Origin: Ctenosaura bakeri
Lineage: Eukaryota > Chordata > Lepidosauria > Squamata > Iguanidae
Assembly (NCBI GenBank): GCA_948474755.1
Contig: CAOLHI010003132.1
Location: 62,001-126,000 of the forward strand
Direction of reading: 5' to 3'
DNA: 64,000 nt
Positions 47,234 through 58,303 of this stretch are shown here, one piece after another. Position numbers and translations under genes: made by a program. Under the pieces are notes generated by a model. It was not told the origin of the DNA, searched no databases, and saw only the letters and a program-made list of their open reading frames with translations. The first letter of the stretch is position 1. Every line of letters begins with the position of its first letter.

Positions 47234-47758
47234 CAGTGGCCCCTCCACTTTCATGAGGATTCAGGGTGCAGAACACTCACAAAAAGTGGAAAAACCACAA
47301 ATCACTCTCCCCCAAGCTCCCTCTCCAATTCCTTTGCCTTTTGTCATAGAGCACATGCCTGCCTTTCCTTCTGTATGCCCAGGCAAAAGGCAAGGAAAAG
47401 GGGGAGAGACACACTTGCCTTCCTCCATTCCCTTGCCTTTTGCCCCAGTGTACATTCTCCACATCCAAACAAAAGGCAAGGGAAGAGGTGGGAACTCATA
47501 CATGCTTCTCTCCCCCTCCCCTTGCCTTTTGCCCAGACATACATGCCTTCCTTCCCCATTCCCAGGCAAAAGGCAAGGGAATGGGGAAAGGAGAATATTC
47601 ACCTTCCTTCTCCGTGCATAGTCCTCCCCCCTTACCATTTCTTTGCCTTTTGCCAAAGGGAGGAGAAGGAAGGCAGGCATATACCCAATTCCTTACCTTT
47701 TGTCTTGCAAATAATCAAATTCTCCAAAGTCAAACCCACAAATGTGGAGGGAGGACTG
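47234..47758. mobile_element. Mariner-like non-autonomous element, copy 1
   Basis: The left end CAGTGGCCCCTCCAC and right end GTGGAGGGAGGACTG are inverted. TA follows on the right, TG precedes on the left. The interior repeats AAAAGGCAAGG and its complement CCTTGCCTTTTG about nine times. No transposase is present. Open frames across it are artefacts. Confidence 0.6.
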
Positions 47759-48410
47759 TAATTTTGCCTCCTTCCCACCACTTTTATAGGTTCAAAGGGT
47801 CAGAAAGAAATGCTACCGACTAACTCATAGAAGACCAAATGGAACGCCAAGAGATTTGCAAGCTTTAAACTGACCAACTATCTAAAGTTAGTACCATTTC
47901 TTTCATTCCATTCAGAGGCAGTTTGAAAGGTTTTAATCCTATCACTTTCAGATGGAATTTCTTCAAAACAGCACTGGGACTGAAGAAGACTTTTCAAAAC
48001 AGAATAATAGCTAAATATTCTGTCTCCTCCACTTACATCCTTAATCCATCGACATCTGGGTGTGTCCATTTTGAGCATAGTATTGTTAGTTCCTGTTGGG
48101 TTTAACATTTTATAGCATGTTGTTTCATACTAACTGAGACTGTTTGGCATTGTTTGGGCATCCTTAATGTTTACATGGGTGTTTACAGCGGAGACCCTGA
48201 ACTGCTAAAAAGAGAAACGCATGGGTCAGAGAGCAAATCAAGCATAAACTCTCCCTAGAAGCTTAGATGACTAGAAGTTTAGATGACTAAACTGAGGTTG
48301 TCCTAATTTGGCCATATCATGAGAACACATGACTCACTAGAAAAGGCAATAATGCTTCGGAACAGTGGCTTGGAGTGTGCAGAGGGGGGCCAGGAGGGGA
48401 GCTACGGAGC
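47759..48410. other. Flank, unassigned
   Basis: No element or gene is recognised. Confidence 0.35.
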
Positions 48411-48522
48411 GGGAGCATGGCCACAGTGCATGCAGACATGGCTGCAGTGTGTGGGGACACAGCTGCGGTGCCTGGGGGCATGGCCATGACACACGGGGGC
48501 ATAGCCACAAGCTGAGATGCCC
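48411..48522. repeat. Degenerate GC-rich minisatellite
   Basis: Units resembling GGCATGGCCACAGTGCATG, ACATGGCTGCAGTGTGTGGG, ACACAGCTGCGGTGCCTGGG and GCATGGCCATGACACACGGG repeat with a period of about 26-28 bp. Confidence 0.7.
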
Positions 48523-48624
48523 CAAAAATATTGCTGCCAGGGGCGAACCACCTCCACCACCCCCTCATCCCTACACAACTGCTTGGGAAGGTAGAAGGCA
48601 GTAGGAAAAGACAAAGACCGTATT

Positions 48625-48770
48625 ACAAATGGATAGACTCAGTCAAGGAAGCCACATCCCTGGATCTGCAAGACCTGAGCAGGGCAGCTGATGACAGGGT
48701 GGCTTAGAGATTTCTCATTCGTAGGGTCACCAGAAGTCAAAGTCAACTTGACAGAAGTTAACAACAGACA
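48625..48770 (+). mobile_element. BovB-like LINE 3' end
   Basis: ACTCAGTCAAGGAAGCCACA, GACCTGAGCAGGGCAGCTGA and a tail GGGTCACCAGAAGTCAAAGT then TTAACAACAGAC fit the 3' end of RTE-BovB, from which the SINE tails also derive. Confidence 0.6.
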
Positions 48771-49830
48771 AACAGACAAGCAATCAGCCTCATACAAAAG
48801 GCAAAGCTCCTCTGAACGACTTTTGCCAAGAAAATCCTGCTGCAGGGTCGCCATAAGTTGGAGATGTCATGGAGGCACTTAATGATACCAAATTGCTTGT
48901 TTTTATGACACCACCAAACTACTACTGTGGTTTGCTTCAACAGACAAATGTGGGTCCATCTCTGGAATGGCAGAGGAGAGTTTCAGGTGGAAAAGCAAGA
49001 AGAAAGACTTAAGCAATCCAGTCATCTGCCTTGGTTATACATATGAACAGCAATTTTTACAGCAATTTTACTGCAGTCCAGGGTGGGTGTGCAGACATCA
49101 TGTCCGGCTTCTTCCAAGTGAGCAATTTAATACAAATCATTGCTAAACTGGGCATTAGTTTTTAACTGAAATGCTTTTCCACCCTCATCTTTGGATGCAA
49201 AAATGGAAAAAAGAAACATGTGATACACTTTCCACATTTAATAGTACGCTGCTTGATAACTGAGGACAGGTTTCTTGGGCCCAAAAGATGGGAGGGAAAT
49301 AAAATCTTCACTATAAAATGTCATACTCTTCGCTGGCTGTGCTTCAACCAGTCTGGACAGAGGTCTAAATCAGTCTGAGAACAGTACAAATTTGTCATCA
49401 GTTTTTTCAGAGGCTTTCCGGTGGGCAGGAAACATTCTGCTTGCCGAATTTGATTTCACTGCCAGCACCCAGAAAAAGATGAAAGGCAACAGAGAGTTAA
49501 TAGTAGACCTAATATGAATTATTTTCACACTTTTCCAGATCTGAACAAAGAATTGCTTTCACAAAAGTTCTGGCAAGCCCATGTCCTTTCTAAATAAAAT
49601 GATCAAGGATGTGCTAAAGTGTGAATGACAAGAGGGAAGGCAAAGAGGAAGAATAGTTTGTAGACCTATTCAGTTAATTCATTCCCTTAACAGGGATTTT
49701 TATCCTGCCCTTCTACAAATTGGGCTGAAGATAGGTTATGGTCCATGCTGGGCAATTTGAATGCAGGAGTCCTACAGCAATCGTGGCTTCAGTCAACAAT
49801 GAAACAGTGCTAGAACCAGGAAAGTGGTCT
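48771..49830. other. Flank, unassigned
   Basis: 48800-48870 holds another decayed SINE/BovB tail (CAGGGTCGCCATAAGTTGGA). The rest is without recognised repeats or genes. Confidence 0.4.
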
Positions 49831-49837
49831 AAATACC

Positions 49838-50050
49838 CTAAAGGCACCAGATCCTGTCTGATCTTGGAAGCTAAGCAGGATCAGCTCTGGTTTGTCCTTG
49901 GATGGGAGACCATCGGCTGTTGTGGAGGGACCAGGCCTGCTTTTCCTTCTCCCAGTCCCCCTTATAATGGCACTGCTTCTCCTTTAAAAGCACCACCTTT
50001 GTGTATAAAGGGTATGGCCTCTCAATTCTTATTCAGAAAGATTTATTGAT
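49838..50050 (+). mobile_element. 5S-rRNA-derived SINE
   Basis: AGATCCTGTCTGATCTTGGA, AGCTAAGCAGGATCAG and CTTGGATGGGAGACCATC follow the order of 5S rRNA A, intermediate and C boxes. The 5S part is internally truncated and fused to non-5S sequence, so it is a SINE and not a 5S gene. Confidence 0.8.
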
Positions 50051-50370
50051 CTGTCGTAGGGTGTTTCTGGCTGATTAGTACTAATGGAAAATACTCTACT
50101 GAGTCAGAATGTATAAAAATATAATGTAATCTTTATTAAAATAGCAAACAGGGAAAAGGTATTGGGTGTCATAAGTAATTCCAATCAATGCAGAACTTCA
50201 AAAGGTGTTTATCCGGTTTCTTACAACTTCACTCAATATACAGGCACAAAACTTTCATACACCCACAAGCCTTTGGCTTCCCTTTCGCCCAAAGGCCTAA
50301 CTCCCAAATCTAGGTCACACCTTCTCGCCCAACTCAAACATGGTTTGGTTTCCCCCCTCTCTCTCTAGAC

Positions 50371-51150
50371 CAGCAGTTCTCAACCTGTGGGTCGCAACCC
50401 CTTTGGGGGTTGAATGACCCTTTCACACGGGTCACCTAAGACCATTGGAAAATACGTATTTCCGATGGTCTTAGGCTCCATTCCCTCCTCGGTGGTGGTG
50501 CGCAAGCGTGAGCCACACGCTCACGTCCTCCTGCCCCCTTTGGAGGGAGCGCGTGTGGTCATAGCATCACCACAGCAGGAGTGGTGGTGCGCAAACGGAG
50601 CCACGCGCTCGCGTCCTCCTGCCCCCTGTTCAGAAGGGACTGAAATCGCTCCCCTTCTCCGCTACCGGGAGAACCTCCCATCTGACGGGCCAGCTTGGGG
50701 GGGCTGCGGCAGCACAGGGGGCAGGCCCCCTCCTCGCCACGGCCACGGCCCCTGCCCCACTCACCACGGAAGGGCCGGGGGGACGAAAGGTGGCGCTTGT
50801 CCGGGGGGGGTGAGCTGAGCCCAGCGCAAAAGACAAAGGTGCCAGGATTCCTCCCCCCTCCTGGCCAGGGTCGACACTCTGGAAACTTTTCCCACACTAC
50901 CCCCCAGTTGAAACAAGAGCAAAGCAGAAGCAGAGCCCGGGGGGGGTTCTCGGAGTTTTTTTCCGGGGGAGAGACGCGTGGCTCCTCTTTCCCTCCCTGC
51001 CCGTTCCCCCATTCCTGGCCGGCGAGGCAGCCTTTCCCGGGGGGGGGGGGGCATTGCAAATAATAAATAAATAATTTTATTGTTGGGGGTCACCACAACA
51101 TGAGGAACTGTATTAAAGGGTTGCGACATTAGGAAGGTTGAGAACCACTG
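50371..51150. mobile_element. SPIN-type hAT non-autonomous transposon
   Basis: The ends CAGCAGTTCTCAACCTGTGG and AAGGTTGAGAACCACTG are inverted. The perfect 8-bp duplication CTCTAGAC lies at 50363-50370 and 51151-51158. Sub-terminal GGGTCGCAACCCCTTTGGGG and CACCACAACATGAGGAAC are as I know from SPIN (Space Invader) elements. Unlike the short common forms it carries a roughly 560-bp GC-rich centre, with an 89-bp direct repeat beginning GTGGTGGTGCGCAA at 50492 and 50581. No transposase frame is present. Confidence 0.9.
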
Positions 51151-51158
51151 CTCTAGAC

Positions 51159-51765
51159 CTCTGAGAAGACAACCATGCTTATGCAGACAATCCCCCTAGC
51201 TGACTGATGGCTCTAACTTAAATCTCTCTCTCTTTCTGGGAATATCACCGGAGGAATCTGAAAAATCCAAGTCACTGCACCTTATATATAGACCTTCTCC
51301 TCTCAAACCTCAGCCCCTCCCTCCCACTAATGGGCTGGGTTTCTCTTGTACAGAGCCACTTTGGTTACATGGCAACCTGTTGCTAGGGATGCCCTGCCAC
51401 TCAGGCTAGCCACTCCCCCAAGCTCCATCACAGCTGTACTTCAGAAGAAGGAACTGGCAAAACAACCTCAGAGTATTCCTTACCTAAGTAAACCCTATGA
51501 AAATCATGGGGTCCCCATAAACCGATAGGAGTCTTGAAGGTACATAACACACATACAGAACTTGAAAACGTGGCTTTTGGGGACTATCACTCCTGACTAG
51601 TGGCCAAACTGGTTTGGGGATTCTGGGAGTTTTAGTCAAAAAAGGTAACCTCTTAAAAAAAAAATCAAGCAGAGCCAATAGAAGCACAAAGTCGCAAAAG
51701 ATGCTCAAAGACAGCTTATTATCAGTACATGACAGGTTAAACAAATAAAACCAGGTGGTGCCAGG
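51159..51765. other. Flank, unassigned
   Basis: A copy of the TTTGGGGATTCTGGGAGTTT motif lies at 51613. Nothing else is recognised. Confidence 0.4.
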
Positions 51766-51965
51766 TGGTGTAGTCTGTAGGACTGAAAACTTGGAAATCT
51801 AACTTCAGGTCCCCAAAGAGCCATGAAATTCCCTGGGAGACCCTGGCCTAGCCACCCCTCTGGGGTTGACCTACCTCACAGGGCTGTTGTGAGGAAGAAA
51901 GCCATGTGTATGCCCTCTTGAGCTCACTGAAGGAAAGATGGAATATGGACATAACTAATAAAACA
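51766..51965 (+). mobile_element. tRNA-headed SINE, decayed
   Basis: GTGCCAGGTGGTGTAGTCTG starts a SINE-like head. GACCCTGGCCTAGCCACCC and CCTACCTCACAGGGCTGTTG follow, with a TAATAAAAC end. Confidence 0.55.
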
Positions 51966-52127
51966 TTAATGAACGAATGGACACAGTTGGAACAAAACTG
52001 TTGACAGGGCCTCTCCTCAGTAGCCACCTGATGCATCTTCAAAGGTACGATTATCCACCAAAGGACTTCTAAGGATGAACATTGATTAGGGAGGTGCCCT
52101 CCCTGCTTACCCCATGGGTATGCTGTT

Positions 52128-52320
52128 GCTCCATGTCCTTGTCTCTGGAGCAGCAAAAAACAAGCTTGCCCCGTCTTCCAAATGACATCCTTTCAAATAT
52201 TTAAAACTGGCTATCATGTCACCTTTTAACATTCTCTTCTCCAGACTAAACATACCCAGCTGCCTATACTCCTCCTCATAGGGCTTCATGGTTTCCGAGC
52301 CTTTTACCAATACTAGATTT
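52128..52320 (-). mobile_element. CR1 LINE fragment
   Basis: The minus strand encodes LGMFSLEKRMLKGDMIASFK and the following CR1 reverse-transcriptase block. The terminal tail and the last part of the frame are missing. Confidence 0.8.
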
Positions 52321-53190
52321 GTGGAGATGGAAGAAAAATTTCATTGGGTGGCCAAATTGTTATTTAGCAACAATTTCATTTTGCCCTGGCCCCTGTAGCT
52401 GCAACCCTAGCTGTGATTCTCCTGCACTATTGTCAACCTTAGAGTGGAGTTTGTGGATTGCAAGTTATCCAGGCCATGATGGTAATGGAGGACCCACTGA
52501 AAACTACAATTGCCAGTCCAGTTGAGGTGCCATTTTGTTCCAGGCACCAACCATTCTTGGATCAGCCTCGATGAGCTGGCACTGGCTTTGTTGGCATTTA
52601 TACAGGTATTGGGGCTAATAGCTGCCTACGCTGAGGACTTCAGCACTTTGCAGTGACAAAGAAACAGAGGGATAAAAGAGGAGGAACGGGAGCATCTCAA
52701 ATGCCAATTCAGCAAGAGGTAGAAACTGCAGGCGCTGTCGACTTTCAGCGGCTGATAATAAAAGCCCACATCATTGTCAGAGACTCTCTGCAGCCTCCAC
52801 TCGCTTTTCAGCATCCTAGTCTCATCTGCAGGTACGGAGGGCAGTTCTGAGATGGTGGAAAGTGGATCAAAAGGGACGTTTGATCTGTATTATGCAGGTT
52901 TAAAGGAAAGGTAACAATACCAGCTGAAATGGCTGGGAAGAAGCTCCCAGATTTAATGAGCCATCGGCCTCTGTTGGCAGCCAGCTGAGCCTGTCTGAAT
53001 GCTTGAAAACTCTTCCCAGGACTCCATCTGATATCTTTGTCTTCTCCGTGGCATTTCATATGGTGGGGCCTGGGAAAAGCCATCCAAGTCTACCTTTCAG
53101 GAATTAGAGCATAAAAATAATGCTATGAGAGCAAGCAACTGGCTGCTTAGATCATTTTTTTTTCCCTATTTATTTCACCATGCTTCTGAA
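52321..53190. other. Flank, unassigned
   Basis: No recognised element or gene is present. Confidence 0.4.
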
Positions 53191-53194
53191 AACT

Positions 53195-53830
53195 ATTTCA
53201 GAATGCAGATGACACCAAGTTAGGAGGAGTAGCTAACACCGCAGAGGACAGGATCAGAATGCAAAATGATCATAAGAGATTAGAGAACTGGGCCAAAACT
53301 AACGAAATGCATTTCAGCAGGGAGAAGTGTAAGGTACTACAACTGGTCAGAAAAAAATGAAATGCACAGATGTAGGATGGGCGACACATGAGTTGACCAC
53401 AGTACATGTGAAAAGGATCTAGGAGTCTTAGAAGCCAACAAGCTGAAATGAGTCAGCAGTGTGATGCAGCAGCTAAAAAAGCCAATGTGATTCTAGGCTG
53501 TATCCATAGGACTATAGTGTCTAGGTCAAGGGAAGTGATAGCACCACTCTATTTTGCTTTGGTCAGATCCCGTCTGGAATACCATGTCCAATTCTGGGCA
53601 CCACAGTTCAGGAAGGATATTGATAAGCTGGAACGTGTCCAGAAGAGGGCAACCAAAATGGTAGGAGGCCTGGAAACCATGCCCTAGGAGGACCAGCTTA
53701 GGGATCTGGGATCTGGGATCTGGGTATGTTTAGCCTGGAAAAGAGAAGGTCAGCATGATAGCTATTTTTAAATATTTGAAGGGATTTGATATGGAGAATC
53801 ATACAAGCCTCTTTTCTGCTGCTTGTCGGA
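53195..53830 (+). mobile_element. CR1 LINE reverse-transcriptase fragment
   Basis: The plus strand encodes a decayed ADDTKLGGVANTAEDRIRMQ, just after the YADD-type catalytic box. After a frameshift come [20 protein letters not shown] and [20 protein letters not shown]. It is the only copy here that reaches the catalytic region. A stop and frameshifts disable it, and a GGGATCTGGGATCTGG duplication lies at 53700. Confidence 0.92.
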
Positions 53831-54325
53831 CCCTCGTCCCAGGACCCAGACAGGTCCCTTCCCAGCAGCCAAACCCCAGAAACATTAAAAGGCAGTACTT
53901 ACGGCAGCCAGTGCGGGAGGTAAAGGGAGAACCCAGGCCTCTGGCACTGCTTATATGGGAAGGGCTCATTAATTAGGACATAGCTGGTCAGGATGCTGAG
54001 CCTATATAATCAGAGGCCTCAACAACAGTGGCCAGTGGACATGATGGAGAAGGAGTATGGGGTTTTGTAGTCAAATATATCTGGAGAAGACTTGTTGTAG
54101 AAGGTTGCTATAAACACCTGCATTGTCATTAGTAAGTTCCATAAAGCTTATCACCAAATAATTAGGTAAAGCCCACCTGGTCTTTTGGATTACAGCCTTC
54201 AGCATTCCCCCAATAGCTACACCCTGCAGGAAAGAGAATTTGCCCTGTTTTTTCCCTGCAGGAAAGAAAATTCTCCCAGCACGGTGTAGGAACTTGAGTG
54301 CTTGACTAGGTCTCTGAGAGACCTG
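53831..54325. other. Flank, unassigned
   Basis: No recognised element or gene is present. Confidence 0.4.
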
Positions 54326-54485
54326 GGCCATTTCCACACTAGACTGTTATAGCGCTATGATTCCACTTTCAACGTCCTATGGAATCCTGGGGTTTGCAGT
54401 TGGCCCCTCCCAAAACTGCAAACCCCAGGATTCCATAGGATGTTGAAAGTGGAATCATAGCGCTATAACAGTCTAGTGCGGAAAT
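54326..54485. mobile_element. Foldback DNA transposon, near-perfect palindrome
   Basis: GGCCATTTCCACACTAGAC opens the left arm and GTCTAGTGCGGAAAT closes the right arm, which lacks the last TGGCC. The arms CGCTATGATTCCACTTTC and GAAAGTGGAATCATAGCG are mirror images, with a TTGGCCCCTCCCAAAACTG centre. Confidence 0.92.
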
Positions 54486-54827
54486 TCTGCAGGATTCTAA
54501 TCTCTTCTCAGCCCTGAAATTTGGGGTATTCATTGCAGCAGTGTGCTAAGTTTGTCTGTGAAAAGAGGTAAGTACCTGGGGAACTGGTAATTAGAATGAG
54601 CAATTTACATCTTATTGTATCTGGAATTCTGTTCAGAGATAAATCAGAAGAAAATAAAAGTTTAGATTAATTTACAAAAGCGCCTAAATTTGGCTTTCAT
54701 GAGTGCAGGTGTGCTTGTAGCCATTACAGATATTTGTGATTACCTCTTACCTCCCATGGCTTTTTTTGGAAAAGAAGCAAGAAGAAAATAATTGCAATCT
54801 AGATAAGTAAACCTTGCTGTTAAAAAT

Positions 54828-55300
54828 GCTATTAAGTTGACTTTGACTTATGGCAATCCGATGAATGAAAGATCTCTAGGTCATTCTATCATCAACAGCC
54901 ATGCCCAGGTCTTGCATATTCAGAGCTGTGGCTTCCTTGATTCAGGGCCTTTCCACACCACACAACTATTGCACTATGATTCCACTTTAACTGCCACCAT
55001 TCCGTTCTATGGAATCATGGGATTTACAGTTTAAGGAGTGATATTGAGAATTCTCAGCCAGAGAGCTCCAGTACCTCCCCAGACTACAAACCCCAGGATT
55101 CCATAGGCGACGGCGATGGTAGTTAAAGTGGAATCATAGTGCAATAATTGTGTAGTGCAGAAAGGCCCTTGGTCAATTCATCTATAATGTGGCTTTCTTT
55201 AATGGTTGCCTTCTATCTTGCCAAGCATCACTGTCTTTTCTAGTGAGTTAAGTTTTCTCACGATATGTCCAAACTAAGATAGCCTCCCTTTGAAAGGTAA
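54828..55300 (-). mobile_element. BovB-like LINE fragment split by a foldback
   Basis: GTTGACTTTGACTTATGGCA, CCCAGGTCTTGCATATTCAG and GGCTTCCTTGATTCA lie left of a foldback. GGTCAATTCATCTATAATGT and TTTTCTAGTGAGTTAAG lie right of it. Confidence 0.6.
54945..55168. mobile_element. Foldback DNA transposon, subfamily B
   Basis: GGGCCTTTCCACACCACAC and GTGTAGTGCAGAAAGGCCC are the ends. The arms differ from the main family: ACTATGATTCCACTTTAACTG and its mirror with AGTTAAAGTGGAATCATAG. The centre has CAGCCAGAGAGCTCCAGTACC. Confidence 0.88.
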
Positions 55301-55719
55301 GAGGAAGGAGGATGGTTAGTCTTTCTGGTTATCTTTCCATTTATCATCCCCTAAGGTTACTTGTTTGTACTTAGACTCCAAATACACTGAAATCAGCAGC
55401 TTTAAGGAACCGCATTTCCAGAAGCACTAAAAAGGGAGGAAACACCCCAGAACAGCTTAAAGCTAAATGGCCACAAAAGACTGTCTTGGGAGCAGGGCTG
55501 GAATAGAAAATTAGAAGTGGATGATAGGATGCAGTCTTTTGAAAGAAGCCATGGCTGAGCAGGAGATCTTCTCTGCAGAACATCTTGCTGTACATCCCAC
55601 TTGTCAATCACAATAACAGTTCAGATGGCAAAAAACCCACACAGCCTTCTGTGCTTTGGTTCCTATCTCATTTTGGAGAGAAAGACAGATAATTTTCTAC
55701 CCCATCAGCCAAAACATTG
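55301..55719. other. Flank, unassigned
   Basis: No gene or recognised repeat is present. Confidence 0.35.
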
Positions 55720-56335
55720 GCATCTGGTGAGGTTGCTGGAGATCTGCCTCTTTAAAATATTGCATCAGATTGATAAGAAATATAATAGATATGAATATAT
55801 AATTCTGTACATGGTTTCGGCTGTCAGGATTGTATATGCTAGATATTGGGAAAAAGAGGAAATACCGGAAATACAAAAATGGATGTAGAAGGTTTTAGAA
55901 TTTATTATTTTAGAAGACCTTACACTTAATCTGCGGGATAAAAAGCAGACAAAAAAACTTGATGATTTGAGATCAATTAAGACAGTAATAGAAGAAAACT
56001 GGATATAGATATTAAAGGAGTTGAATAGCTGGATAATTGTATATGGATATGATGAGAAATAGATATGTATACTATAATAGGTAATACGTATACTATAATA
56101 TGTAATTTAAAGAAGCCAGTCTACATTAGAGAATTTATGTTTATTGAGATCATGATAAGTTACTTAAATAGAGGTTCTATCAAGAGGTGAGGGGAAGTTA
56201 TAAGAGAAATGGATAGATTGTATGATAACATGATAAATAAGCTTGTTTTGTTTTTTTAATTTGAAAATATGACAATACAAGTATGTAATGTGAATAACAG
56301 TTGTTTTAATAAAAATATTATTTAAAAAAATATTG
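55720..56335 (+). mobile_element. L1 LINE 3' end
   Basis: The plus frame ending at 55888 encodes an L1 ORF2 C-terminus (YEYIILYMVSAVRIVYARYW, EIPEIQKW) and stops. A 3' UTR of about 450 bp follows, ending in TAAAAATATTATTTAAAAAAA. It is 5'-truncated. Confidence 0.85.
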
Positions 56336-56778
56336 AGAAGAAGAGCTCTCCACAAGGGCCATTGCAAACTAAACTAAAAGAGCTGCCCCAACAATGCTTT
56401 AATTTAGGGGTAGGAATTATGAGGTTCTTCAACTATTGTCAGACTGGAAGATCCCAGTCGCATAGCCAACGGTGAAGTAGGAAATGAACCAGAAAATGAC
56501 TTCACGGTACCCAGTTGTGAATTTCATGCCTATTTGTAATCGGCCATTCCATGACACTGGGCACCACAGAGGTTGGAGAGCCATCTCAGGAGAGCTTTTG
56601 TCACATATTCCCGGACAGCTTTGGGTTGATCTAGATGACCCCTGAAGACTCTTCCAGTTTGCTAATTCTGATCTGCTTCCTGAAGTGGAGATGAAAATGA
56701 AGACTTCATCTTCAGGATCTGCCCAAAACAATCTGCTGCCTTAGGCGGAGTGGAAATTGGTAGGGGACCTTCACAAAG
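56336..56778. other. Flank, unassigned
   Basis: No recognised element or gene is present. Confidence 0.35.
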
Positions 56779-56987
56779 AGCCTGTCTGCACTGCACTGTT
56801 ATAGTGCTATTATTCCACTTTCAACATCCTATGAAATCTTAGGGTCTCCAGTTTAGGGATTCTCAGCCAGAGAGTTTAGAATTCTCAGCCAGAGAGCTCT
56901 TTGGCCTCAGCAAACTACAAACCCCGGAATTCCACAGGATGTTGAAGTGGAATAATAGCACTTTAACAGTATAGTGTGGAAGGCCCC
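56779..56987. mobile_element. Foldback DNA transposon, long form
   Basis: The left end is decayed (GCCTGTCTGCACTGCACTG), the right end is GTATAGTGTGGAAGGCCCC. The centre contains a short internal duplication of ATTCTCAGCCAGAGAG. Confidence 0.83.
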
Positions 56988-57680
56988 AAAGCTCAGTAAC
57001 AGTACTTTTTTTTAACTGTAAGTCCCAGAATACCCCTGCCATGAGCTATGTAGATGAGGGATGCTGGGAGCAGTAAATCCAGACTCGCCATACTTGGATT
57101 AAAAATCTGACCTTGGAGGTATTTGCCAAAATACTTGGTAAAACAATAAGTAAAATAATAAAGTCTTTTTTATTTTAAAAAAAAAAAAGGCTATAACTAC
57201 TAACTCAAAGAGTAGTAAACACTTCCCAGCACAGAGCCCTTATTTAAGGCCACAAATCTAGCTGCTGCTAAAGCCATATTTTATTGCAATTGCTCTCAAG
57301 TTCCTTCATAGCTGTAAGGAATTTAACTAACAATGCTGTAATTGCTCTTTTATGGGATGCCAGGTTTCATATATCGGCACTAAACATATAAATGTGATGG
57401 AATAAGGGAGCTGACATTTTTTCTAAAAGGGCGTAACATTTAGATGTAAAACAAATATTTATTATTTATCATTTTTTATGGATTAGCTCAACAGGCAATG
57501 AAAATATGAGATGACGCTTGGGCTTTCAGCTCTGTCTACACAAACAGGCACACAAACAGACACATACAGACACACACACACACTCCTTTAGAAACATCAT
57601 GCTTCAATTGCTAAACCAAAGAAATACTCAATTTCTGCTACCCAGAAATTAAATTCTGCAGCTCCCTCTCTTAAGTCTAA
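56988..57680. other. Mostly repeat-free flank
   Basis: A TGCTGGGAGCAGTAAATCC motif lies at 57063. 57140-57540 has no recognised element and is AT-rich, with a short CA run at 57570-57584. Confidence 0.4.
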
Positions 57681-57865
57681 GGCTATTTCCGCACTAGACT
57701 GTTATGGTGCTATTATTCTACTTTCAGCATCCTGTGGAATTCTGGAGTTTGTAGTTTACTGAAGTGAAAGAGCTCTCTGGCCCTCCCTAAACTGCAAACC
57801 CCAGGATTCCATGGGATGTTGAAAGTGGAATAATAGCCCCATAACAGTCCAGTGTAGAAAATGCC
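57681..57865. mobile_element. Foldback DNA transposon, long form
   Basis: TAA flanks both sides (57678-57680 and 57866-57868). GGCTATTTCCGCACTAGAC starts and TCCAGTGTAGAAAATGCC ends the element. Confidence 0.9.
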
Positions 57866-58121
57866 TAAGAAGACAGTATAGCAGGGCGTGTAATGGTGAG
57901 AAAGCTGTTCTAGGATTAGAGAGAGCCAGTTTCATATTCCTACTCAGCCACTGAGCTCATTGTGTAACTTTATGGTAGTCACTCTGACGGAGCTTAACCT
58001 ACCTTGCAAAGTTGTTGAAAGGACAAAATAGAGAGGAAAGCCAAGTTTGCCAAATTTGAGAGGAACATAGCTACTGGAAGGGGGGTGAAAAGGGGCATTG
58101 CTCTCCCGAATAAGAATCATA

Positions 58122-58303
58122 GGCCATTTCCGCACTAGACTGTTAATAGCTCTATGATTCCACTTTCAACATCCTATGGAATCCTGGAGTTTGCAGTTTC
58201 GGGAGAGGCCGGCCAGCCCCTCCTGAAACTGCAAACCCCAGGATTCCATAGGATGTGGAAAGTGGAATCATAGCGCTATTAACAGTCTAGTGCGGAAATG
58301 GCC
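58122..58303. mobile_element. Foldback DNA transposon in a CR1 tail
   Basis: ATA flanks both sides (58119-58121 and 58304-58306). Both arms carry the same extra dinucleotide (GACTGTTAATAGC on the left, GCTATTAACAGTC on the right). The centre is GGGAGAGGCCGGCCAGCCCC. It sits in the 3' tail of the CR1 fragment that follows. Confidence 0.95.

Noticed and set aside
47196..47823. Frames of 127-176 codons
   Set aside because: They translate repeated AAAAGGCAAGG words inside the mariner-like element.
49838..49930. A 5S rRNA gene
   Set aside because: The 5S match is internally shortened and joined to unrelated sequence, as expected of a 5S-derived SINE.
50414..51129. Frames of 122-166 codons
   Set aside because: They fall inside the SPIN element's GC-rich core and resemble no transposase or other protein.
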